The translations under genes and the position numbers were made by a program. Shown piece after piece: positions 1-6,304 of a DNA stretch of 20,713 nt. This DNA comes from Comamonadaceae bacterium (GTDB lineage Bacteria > Pseudomonadota > Gammaproteobacteria > Burkholderiales > Burkholderiaceae). The stretch spans positions 1 to 20,713 of the forward strand of contig CANKOT010000032.1 in NCBI GenBank assembly GCA_947484245.1, written 5' to 3'. The notes under the pieces were generated by a model. The model was not told where the DNA came from. It ran no database searches and saw only the letters and a program-made list of their open reading frames with translations. The stretch's first letter is position 1. The number at the start of each line of letters is the position of its first letter.

Positions 1-93
1 ACTCTCAAGGGGTTGCCCCCTCTACCGTTCGACTTGCATGTGTAAAGCATTCCGCCAGCGTTCAATCTGAGCCAGGATCAAACTCTATAGTTC
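1..93 (-). rRNA. rrs: 16S ribosomal RNA, 5' end (partial)
   Basis: Read on the minus strand, positions 86 down to 67 give AGAGTTTGATCCTGGCTCAG, the universal 27F site at the 5' end of bacterial 16S rRNA. It is followed by ATTGAACGCTGGCGG and ACATGCAAGTCGAACGG, as in betaproteobacteria. The gene runs off the left edge, so only about 93 nt of roughly 1,530 are present, ending in the V1 region. The mature 5' end is placed near 93 by analogy with E. coli, where this motif begins at residue 8; this could be off by a few bases. The gene is transcribed leftward, divergent from the ABC-F gene at 725. Confidence 0.97.
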
Positions 94-320
94 GATCTTG
101 ATTTTTTTTTCGCTCTTTCGAGCAACTCATAAAAACGGAATTGAAGTGAACTTCACTTCTATCTTCATGAGCGTTTGTAAGCCAATTAAGACTTAGTTCC
201 GTAGAACTTGGCAATCGCCATCAAACGCCCACGCTTATCGGCTGTATATTTTTAAAGATCTTATGCGCAACGGCCAGACACAAAGTGTCGTTTTGTTGCA
301 CCACGCTGCGATCAGCGAAG
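94..320 (-). promoter_or_regulatory. 16S rRNA operon leader with boxA and processing hairpins
   Basis: This is the untranslated leader of the rRNA transcript, between the nearest promoter and the 16S 5' end. On the transcribed strand, positions 261-249 read GATCTTTAAAAAT, a boxA-like antitermination element (consensus near TGCTCTTTAACA), followed by CAGCCGATAAGCGTGGGCG. Two local hairpins are visible. One is at 195-208, with a 5-bp stem and a UACG loop closed by C-G on the RNA, a stable UNCG tetraloop. The other is at 143-159, with 8-bp arms around a single base. These may assist leader folding or RNase III processing. The 3' partner of the long processing stem would lie outside the window. 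Confidence 0.75.
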
Positions 321-326
321 CCTTGC

Positions 327-332
327 AGTGTA
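327..332 (-). promoter_or_regulatory. rRNA promoter P1, extended -10 element
   Basis: On the minus strand the sequence is TGCTACACT, an extended -10 (TGn plus TACACT), followed by GCAAGGCTTCGCTG. No good -35 is visible at 16-18 bp; the best is TGCAAA. The expected transcription start is near 320. Support comes from the matching arrangement in the duplicated copy at 475-480. Confidence 0.5.
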
Positions 333-474
333 GCACTATTTTGGAGTGCTTTTGCATCCGATCTAAAAAGTTTAAACTTTTTAAACTGTTTGCAATTTCA
401 AACTGCTCGGGGCTTATTCCGATTTGCTGTTTAGGCTGAAATTTGAATTTCAGTTGTTTTCAGCGAAGCCTTGC

Positions 475-480
475 AGTCTA
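475..480 (-). promoter_or_regulatory. rRNA promoter P2, extended -10 element
   Basis: On the minus strand the sequence is TGCTAGACT followed by GCAAGGCTTCGCTG, the same downstream sequence as in P1 and 148 bp upstream of it. The -35 is poor (TTCAAT at 18 bp). A run of A and T tracts lies upstream (500-535) and could act as an UP element. The expected start is near 468. Confidence 0.5.
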
Positions 481-653
481 GCACGGTTTTTTGTGCTCAT
501 TGAAAAAATTTTCAATTTTTTCCTTTTTTTAAAAGTTATGACACTTTCAAAAACTGCTCGGGGGCTTTATCACTTGTGCGAGCGTTCCAATTTAGGAGCG
601 CTTGCCTTCGGTATCCCGACCCGCCAAAAAGTGACTTTTCAACTTGGAGGACG

Positions 654-683
654 AATATAGCATGTTTTTTGACGCCTCTGCAA
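654..683 (-). promoter_or_regulatory. rRNA promoter P3, distal
   Basis: On the minus strand a -35 TTGCAG (683-678) and an extended -10 TGCTATATT (hexamer 659-654) are separated by 18 bp. This is the best-formed of the three promoters and the farthest from the 16S gene. It faces away from the ABC-F gene starting at 725. Confidence 0.55.
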
Positions 684-724
684 GCCTTCTCTGAGAATTT
701 CGCATTGCCATTGATAATCGCCGC

Positions 725-2704
725 ATGGCTCTTATTACTTTACTCAACGCATCACTGGCTTTTGGCCATGTTGCCCTGCTCGATCACGCTGACTTTGCCC
801 TGGAAACCTCAGAAAGAATTGGCCTGATTGGTCGAAATGGCACAGGCAAATCCTCTTTCCTGAAAATTCTGGCCGGCATGGAGCACGCCGATGACGGCAC
901 GATGCATGTGCAACAGGGCGTTCGGATTGCCTACGTGGCACAAGAACCCCTGCTTGAAACGGATGACACCATTTTTGAATCAGTGCAGCGCGGTTTGGCC
1001 CCCGTGATGAAACTCATTGATGACTACAGCAATTGCATCGGCGATCTCGATCTCTTGCAAAGCCAAATTGAATCGCTGGATGGATGGGGCTGGGAACAAC
1101 GCGTTGACGAAACACTGCATCGATTGCACTTAGACCCGGGCGCCAAGGTGGGCACCTTGTCGGGAGGCAATCGCAAACGTGTCGCACTGGCCCAAGCACT
1201 GGTCACGCATCCTGATGTTCTGCTGCTAGATGAGCCCACCAACCACTTGGACTTGGACTCTATCGCTTGGCTTGAGCAACTCTTGATTGACTTTAAAGGC
1301 AGCGTGGTGGCCATCACGCACGATCGCGCTTTTCTGGATCGCATTGCCACCTGTATTTTGGAGCTCGACCGCGGTCGCTTCCGAAGTTATCCCGGTAACT
1401 TTGCACAATATCAAATCACCAAAGAAGACCAACTCGCCCAAGAGGCCGTGATCAGTGCAAAGGCTGATAAGTTGTTGGCGCAAGAAGAGGTTTGGATTCG
1501 AAAAGGCGTGGAGGCACGACGCACACGAAGTCAAAGCCGCATTGCGCGACTTGATCATTTGCGTGCCACGCGAAGCGCTCGAAGAGAACAAGTGGGCCGC
1601 GTGCGGATGGAAGTCGCCTCAGGCGCACCCAGCGGCAAGTTGGTCGCCGAACTCACAGATGTGTGCAAGACCTTCACCTCACCAGAAGGTGTTGACAAAG
1701 TGATTGTGAAAGACTTCACGGCCACTTTGTTGCGCGGCGACAAGATTGGTTTATTGGGCCCTAATGGCGCCGGGAAAACAACGCTGCTGAAAATGATTCT
1801 GGGCGAACTGGCTGCGGACAGCGGCAACATCCGACAGGGCGCTAATTTACAAGTGGCCTATTTCGATCAAATGCGCAATGCACTCGACTTAGAAGCCTCT
1901 TTAGAAGACTTCATCAGTCCGGGCAGTGAATGGATTGAAATTGGCAGCAAGCGTCAACACGTCAAAAGTTATTTGGGCGATTTTTTGTTCTCGCCAGCAC
2001 GCGCCTCGTCGCCCGTCAAGTCTTTGTCAGGCGGAGAGCGCAATCGATTGTTGCTCGCACGCTTATTTGCCAGACCCGCTAACGTCTTGGTGCTGGACGA
2101 GCCCACCAATGACTTAGACATTGACACCTTAGAGCTGCTTGAAGAGTTGCTTCAAGACTACGAAGGCACTGTCTTTTTAGTGAGTCACGACCGCGCCTTC
2201 ATGGACAACGTGGTCACCAGCATCATTGCCTGTGAAGCCACGGAAGATAGTCCGGGGTTTTGGCGTGAATACGAAGGCTCCGTGCAAGATTGGCTAACGC
2301 AATCGCAACGCAGCCAAACCATTCAAGCGCAGAACAAAGCGGCTGCGGCCAAAATGGCGGGTGTCCCGGCAACCAGTAACACATCACCACAAATTGCTTC
2401 CAAGGTGGGTGTCACAACATCACCGGCTGCATCACCGGCTGCATCAAAGACGCCAGCAATCGATAAGACGACGGCCAAGTCCGTCGTTAAATTGAGCTAC
2501 AAAGAACAAAGAGAGCTAGAAAGCTTGCCAAGCTTGATTGCAGACTTGGAAGAGGAACAAAAACAAATTCGCGAAGCCATGTCTGACAGCGAATTGTTTG
2601 CCAAAGACCCTGCAAGGGCGACAGCTTTGTATGAAAGAGATGCACAGATTGATGTTGATTTAATGGCGGCCCTTGAGCGCTGGGAAATATTATCAGCATC
2701 ATGA
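725..2704 (+). CDS. uup: ABC-F family ATPase, Uup type
   Basis: A 659-residue soluble ABC-F protein with two ATPase domains and no membrane segments. Domain 1 has Walker A GRNGTGKS (36-43), signature LSGGN (145-149) and Walker B LLLDEPTNHLD (166-176). Domain 2 has GPNGAGKTT (345-353), LSGGE (434-438) and VLVLDEP (454-460). The sequence LVSHDRAFMDNVVTS (485-499) and a C-terminal coiled coil (about 588-655) are typical of Uup rather than EttA or RbbA. Uup is linked to replisome and ribosome-associated functions and to suppressing precise transposon excision. The Ala/Ser/Thr-rich linker (540-586) carries a 12-bp tandem duplication at 2418-2441. No Shine-Dalgarno precedes the ATG. GATAAT at 713-718 lies 7 bp upstream, so a leaderless transcript is possible. 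The stop overlaps the next gene's start (ATGA). Confidence 0.93.
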   Translation: MALITLLNASLAFGHVALLDHADFALETSERIGLIGRNGTGKSSFLKILAGMEHADDGTMHVQQGVRIAYVAQEPLLETDDTIFESVQRGLAPVMKLIDDYSNCIGDLDLLQSQIESLDGWGWEQRVDETLHRLHLDPGAKVGTLSGGNRKRVALAQALVTHPDVLLLDEPTNHLDLDSIAWLEQLLIDFKGSVVAITHDRAFLDRIATCILELDRGRFRSYPGNFAQYQITKEDQLAQEAVISAKADKLLAQEEVWIRKGVEARRTRSQSRIARLDHLRATRSARREQVGRVRMEVASGAPSGKLVAELTDVCKTFTSPEGVDKVIVKDFTATLLRGDKIGLLGPNGAGKTTLLKMILGELAADSGNIRQGANLQVAYFDQMRNALDLEASLEDFISPGSEWIEIGSKRQHVKSYLGDFLFSPARASSPVKSLSGGERNRLLLARLFARPANVLVLDEPTNDLDIDTLELLEELLQDYEGTVFLVSHDRAFMDNVVTSIIACEATEDSPGFWREYEGSVQDWLTQSQRSQTIQAQNKAAAAKMAGVPATSNTSPQIASKVGVTTSPAASPAASKTPAIDKTTAKSVVKLSYKEQRELESLPSLIADLEEEQKQIREAMSDSELFAKDPARATALYERDAQIDVDLMAALERWEILSAS

Positions 2705-3318
2705 ACTGGGTTTTAAGTACTGAGGAATGGACGGCTTTGTTGGTGCTGTCGACAGCCGCCAGTTTCACGCCCGGCCCCAATACCGCCTTGTCAACCGCCA
2801 TTGCAGCCAACCAAGGCTTGCGCGCCGCGCTGAAGTTCATCTTGGCTGTGCCAATAGGTTGGGGCCTTCTGCTCACACTGTGCATGGTAGGTCTGGGAAA
2901 TTTAGTCCTCGCCGTGCCAGCCTTGCGCTGGCTCATCATGGCCGGCGGGACGCTTTATTTGCTATGGATGGCGTATCGACTTTGGGGCAATCACACATTG
3001 CAAGATGCCGATGCAAATCGCTTGAACATTACTTTTTTTCAGGGCGTTGCCGTGCAATTTTTGAACATCAAGGCTTGGATGCTGGCTTTGTCTTTGGTGG
3101 CAGGTTGGGTAGCGGGTAAGGACGATGCTGTGGCGCGGTGTTTAATTTTGTTACCCCTCATGATGAGTTTTGGCTTGTTCAGTAATTTGCTCTATGCGCT
3201 GATGGGCAGTTTGCTGCGCGAATGGCTTTCACAGGGCAAGCGTCTTCTCGTCTTCAATCGCTGCATGGCACTGGCCTTAATTTTCACAGCCGTTTGGATC
3301 TTTCAAACCAGTCTTTGA
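2701..3318 (+). CDS. LysE/RhtB family amino acid exporter
   Basis: A 205-residue inner-membrane protein with about six hydrophobic segments. The N-terminal motif SFTPGPN (residues 21-27) is characteristic of the LysE/RhtB superfamily, whose members export amino acids such as lysine, homoserine or threonine. Its length is normal for the family. The substrate cannot be told from sequence. The start codon overlaps the uup stop as ATGA, so translation is probably coupled and the two genes form one transcription unit. Whether this reflects a functional link with Uup is unknown. Confidence 0.9.
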   Translation: MNWVLSTEEWTALLVLSTAASFTPGPNTALSTAIAANQGLRAALKFILAVPIGWGLLLTLCMVGLGNLVLAVPALRWLIMAGGTLYLLWMAYRLWGNHTLQDADANRLNITFFQGVAVQFLNIKAWMLALSLVAGWVAGKDDAVARCLILLPLMMSFGLFSNLLYALMGSLLREWLSQGKRLLVFNRCMALALIFTAVWIFQTSL

Positions 3319-3381
3319 TTCTGGTCAGAGGCATCATCTAGGTGACACATGGCGCGGTTGAAGTCGCTATAAACTCATGCC

Positions 3382-4074
3382 ATGGGACAACTGATATTAG
3401 TGCGCCATGGTCAGGCCTCGTTCGGCGCCGACGATTACGACCAACTCAGCGATTTAGGCAAGCGACAGGGTATACGCTTGGGCGAGTATTGGCGCGCAGC
3501 TGCCAGCACGCCCTCCAGGTCCAATGTGCTTCAATTTGATGCGGTGTTGATGGGCAGCCTGAAGCGGCATCGGCAAACTTGGGAGGCCATCGCAGAGGGC
3601 GCCCAACTGAACATGGCCCCTGAAATCTGGCCCGCACTGAATGAGTATGACAGCCATGCCCTGATTGAAACGGTGCATCCAGAGCCCTTGCCCAAACCCG
3701 ACTCGCCAGAAATGTACAAACATCACTTCAGGTTATTGCGGTCGGCGTTGCAACAATGGACAGCGGGGGAATCAAAACCGAAGGGCATGCCCAGCTTCGC
3801 AGAATTTTCAAGTGGCATCCAGGAAGTTTTGCAACATGTCAGAGAAAACTACCAAGGCCGCGTCTTGGTTGTGTCTAGCGGTGGTCCCATTTCAACGGCA
3901 GTGGGGTGGGTGCTTGGCGCACCTGCGGACACAGCGATTGAACTCAACTTGCGCATTCGCAATACGGCCATTGCAGAGTTTGTATTCACGGCGAAAAGGC
4001 ACATGCTGCTCTCGTACAATAACCTGCCTCACTTAGACAGCGAAGAACATCAAGCTTGGATCACTTACGCCTGA
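3382..4074 (+). CDS. Histidine phosphatase superfamily protein (branch 1-like)
   Basis: A 230-residue cytoplasmic protein. It opens with ILVRHGQASFG, where R8-H9-G10 is the RHG signature carrying the phospho-accepting histidine of phosphoglycerate-mutase-like phosphatases. A downstream Arg-rich stretch (MGSLKRHRQTW, 58-67) and Glu88 fit the phosphate pocket. The second catalytic histidine, usually in a VSHGG motif, is replaced: the sequence is VSSGGPIS (164-171), with Ser166 at that place. I recall similar SGG forms in related proteins that begin RHGQASFGADDYD, so this may be a subfamily trait. The substrate is unknown. No clear Shine-Dalgarno precedes the ATG, and TATAAA at 3368-3373 ends 8 bp before it. 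It probably stands alone, 63 nt after the exporter. Confidence 0.85.
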   Translation: MGQLILVRHGQASFGADDYDQLSDLGKRQGIRLGEYWRAAASTPSRSNVLQFDAVLMGSLKRHRQTWEAIAEGAQLNMAPEIWPALNEYDSHALIETVHPEPLPKPDSPEMYKHHFRLLRSALQQWTAGESKPKGMPSFAEFSSGIQEVLQHVRENYQGRVLVVSSGGPISTAVGWVLGAPADTAIELNLRIRNTAIAEFVFTAKRHMLLSYNNLPHLDSEEHQAWITYA

Positions 4075-4147
4075 GCATTCAGCTTTGATTGCCCTGTCGT
4101 TTCTTTAGCGTTTTTACCGATAGCTGTATTCGTAGATTGTTGTAAGA

Positions 4148-5254
4148 ATGTCTCTTATGCAGATTGCGCCCGCATCCTTTTTGCAGCACTTCAATGTTGA
4201 AGGCGTGAAAGTGGGTCAATGCAAGCCTGCCGAATGCCTCGACTTTTTTAAATCGCATGGCATTACAGATGGGCTCCAACTGGCTGCCGTTCCCGGTGGA
4301 CTTCAATGCCGCATGAGCGATGCTTGGATGGCCACGTTTGCACCAGACAGCAACACCCTCTCTTTTCACGCCATCGCTGCTCAACTCAAGCAAGAAATTT
4401 TGTGGGCACTTTTGGTCAGTCCCATCGGCTTTGCATTTGACTCACTTGAAGCCTTGGCCAGCGGCCTAAGGGTTCGCGAAAATATTGCGCTGGCGGCAAG
4501 AAAAACAGCGCTTGCATTCAATACCGGCGCCGCAGAACGTCCAGATCACTTTTGGCGCTATGTGGAAGAGGCGGGGTTTGTGTTGCAGTCAGGCCAAAGC
4601 TTGATCGAGGCCTTGGTCGGCACCACTCAACCTGAAGCCACTGGCAAGCTCTACGATTTTTCTTGTTATCGCGCTTCCGAATATGTCATTTTGTTGGGGC
4701 TGGCGCAGGAAGCTGCCACACACCACCCAGAATTGCTGGGTCGCTTGCAAAAATTAAATGAAGTCCATGCCGTGCGATCGGGGCAATTTCACGACGTTTT
4801 TTTGCATGAATATGGCTCGCTTGAAGAACCTTTGCCAAGTCATTTTTTTGTTCCAGGTGACAGGCTGTGGTTTCGCAACCCAGACGAGGCATCTTCGGAC
4901 GTCACGGGCTACGAAGGCTCGTGGGTCATTTACATGGGCAGCGGTTTGTTCAGTAATTTTTGGAAACGCGATCAACCCTACACCTTGCTCCGTAAATGTG
5001 TTGAGGTTTACCACTGGCGTGATGGTCTGAAGATCAAAGAAAACGGTGAGCCTTGGATTGATGAAGCGGTGGTGGATGCCTGCGTTGCCAATACGCTGGT
5101 CGATCCAGTCAAGCTTCAGTCTGTGACGGAGAGGATGATGAAAATGCGGGACGCCAAAGGCGTTTATCTAAATGGCGGTTGTTTAGATGCAACGCGCGAA
5201 TATCCCAAACAAATTCTGCCAGGCAGTTGCGAGCTGCAGTTACCGCAGATTTAA
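4148..5254 (+). CDS. Tgl-like protein (protein-glutamine gamma-glutamyltransferase fold), divergent
   Basis: A 368-residue protein without signal peptide or membrane segments. From memory of Bacillus subtilis Tgl, the spore-coat transglutaminase (245 residues), I can align its core here: FDSLEALASGLRVRENIALAA (97-117, against a YHSIAELMFELKLRMNIVAAA-like stretch), FWRYVEEAG (135-143), YDFSCYRASEYVI (169-181, Tgl YAFECATAIVI), and HFFVPGDRLWFRNP (232-245, Tgl HFFLGDCLYFKNP) followed by YEGSWVI. Cys173 matches catalytic Cys116. Glu115 is replaced by Ser172 and Glu187 by Ser258, although Glu256 lies two residues away. Extensions of about 90 residues precede the core and about 95 follow it. Activity is therefore uncertain; it may be an altered cysteine enzyme. 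The start has a weak Shine-Dalgarno, and ATG 4157 is an alternative. Its stop overlaps that of the convergent creatininase-family gene. Confidence 0.6.
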   Translation: MSLMQIAPASFLQHFNVEGVKVGQCKPAECLDFFKSHGITDGLQLAAVPGGLQCRMSDAWMATFAPDSNTLSFHAIAAQLKQEILWALLVSPIGFAFDSLEALASGLRVRENIALAARKTALAFNTGAAERPDHFWRYVEEAGFVLQSGQSLIEALVGTTQPEATGKLYDFSCYRASEYVILLGLAQEAATHHPELLGRLQKLNEVHAVRSGQFHDVFLHEYGSLEEPLPSHFFVPGDRLWFRNPDEASSDVTGYEGSWVIYMGSGLFSNFWKRDQPYTLLRKCVEVYHWRDGLKIKENGEPWIDEAVVDACVANTLVDPVKLQSVTERMMKMRDAKGVYLNGGCLDATREYPKQILPGSCELQLPQI

Positions 5255-6078
5255 GATTTAAGAATGTCGGCTGGCAGTTGGTCAATTTCTACCAACAACT
5301 GGGCCAGCGACCGGCCTGCAGCGTCCAACAGCGCTTGGCCTTTGGCTGCAGTGGCTGCAGTTGCATTGCCTGCAGCACCCGCAGCGTTGTAATCTTGCAT
5401 TTGCCAAGCCAACTTGGCGCTTTTGCCATTCCCCAAAATAGAATACTTTGCAGATCTTTCCTCTGAAGTGGAGAGAAAATTTTGTGCCTTGTCCATCTGA
5501 ACGGATTCAGGCTTCAGCGCCAGCATGACCGAAGTTTCAACCTCTCCCGCATGAACACCAAACCTGTGTTCATGGTCTGAAAACAAGGCGTTTAAATCTT
5601 TGCCTTCCGCATTCAGCAGTGGCAGCTGATACCAGCTCACGCTGTACACCAACATGCCAAGCCGGGCTCGCAAATCACGCGAGACGACATCCATGGCACC
5701 CACATGACCACCATGGGCATTGAACAATACCAGCTTGTGAATGCCCGCTGCATTCACCGACTCGGCAATGTCTGTCCACAATCGCATCAAGGTTTCTGGC
5801 TTGAGTGTCAGGGTGCCAGGAAAGGCGGCATGTTCAGGGCTCAAACCGATGGCTTGAGTGGGTAAAAAATAGACGGGCAGGTCGGGGGCGGCTTCTTTCA
5901 AAATGGGCATCGCAATGCGCACCACGCCATTCACAATGTCTGTGTCGACCGACAGTGGCAAGTGCGGCCCATGCTGCTCAGTGGCGGCCAGAGGCAACAC
6001 CGCAATGGCACGCGACTTGTTCAAACTTGCGAAGTCTTGCGTGTTGAGATCTGACCAAAAATAAGTGGAGGGTGACAT
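5251..6078 (-). CDS. Creatininase family amidohydrolase
   Basis: A 275-residue cytoplasmic protein of the creatininase/MftE fold, metal-dependent hydrolases acting on cyclic or linear amides. Metal-site motifs are LAATEQHGPHLPLSVDTD (30-47: Glu34, His36, Asp45), NAHGGHVG (120-127) and HAGEVETS (176-183, Glu179). Family members include creatinine amidohydrolase, formamidopyrimidine deformylase and the mycofactocin peptidase; the substrate cannot be assigned here. The C-terminal part (231-255) is Ala-rich and of low complexity. It is convergent with the Tgl-like gene and divergent from the dsbD-like gene. No good Shine-Dalgarno is visible before the ATG. Confidence 0.87.
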   Translation of the reverse strand: MSPSTYFWSDLNTQDFASLNKSRAIAVLPLAATEQHGPHLPLSVDTDIVNGVVRIAMPILKEAAPDLPVYFLPTQAIGLSPEHAAFPGTLTLKPETLMRLWTDIAESVNAAGIHKLVLFNAHGGHVGAMDVVSRDLRARLGMLVYSVSWYQLPLLNAEGKDLNALFSDHEHRFGVHAGEVETSVMLALKPESVQMDKAQNFLSTSEERSAKYSILGNGKSAKLAWQMQDYNAAGAAGNATAATAAKGQALLDAAGRSLAQLLVEIDQLPADILKS

Positions 6079-6250
6079 GGAGAGCCCGTTTACTAAGCTG
6101 GCAGTTTAATAGACCCGCGAAGTTGGGGAAAGGAATTTGAGGTGTAGAGTGGCGTTATTCTTTCAGTGCCCTTGCCAATTGACCTATTTCATGCTGCCAT
6201 TTCACGCTAAATTGTTAACTTTGCCTTTGCCTTTGCAACAAGCTCGATCT

Positions 6251-6298
6251 TTGTTTCTGGTGTTGTTTCTGGTGTTGTTTCAGGTGTCGTTTCAGGTG
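6251..6298 (+). repeat. 12-bp tandem repeat, four units
   Basis: Four back-to-back units: ttgtttctggtg twice, then ttgtttcaggtg and tcgtttcaggtg. In the frame of the downstream gene they would encode LFLV, LFLV, LFQV, SFQV. Because the unit is 12 bp, copy-number change keeps the frame. The last unit supplies AGGTG before a possible GTG start at 6305. Confidence 0.9.
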
Positions 6299-6304
6299 TT
6301 TTCT

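Larger units (their letters stand above)
311..570 (-). repeat. Duplicated rRNA promoter module (two diverged direct copies)
   Basis: Two diverged direct copies lie at about 311-418 and 460-570. Each begins on the plus strand with cagcgaagccttgcagt, then tagcac, an AT-rich stretch, and ends with aaactgctcgggg. The two -10 hexamers are 148 bp apart. The middle AT-rich part has diverged strongly while both ends are conserved, as expected if the promoter core and an upstream element are under selection. Short ORFs across this stretch are not convincing genes. Confidence 0.7.

Noticed and set aside
424..660. An open frame of 78 codons on the plus strand
   Set aside because: It lies across the rRNA promoter region, is antisense to that transcript and is dominated by F/L/K from AT-rich repeats. 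No ribosome binding site or domain is seen.
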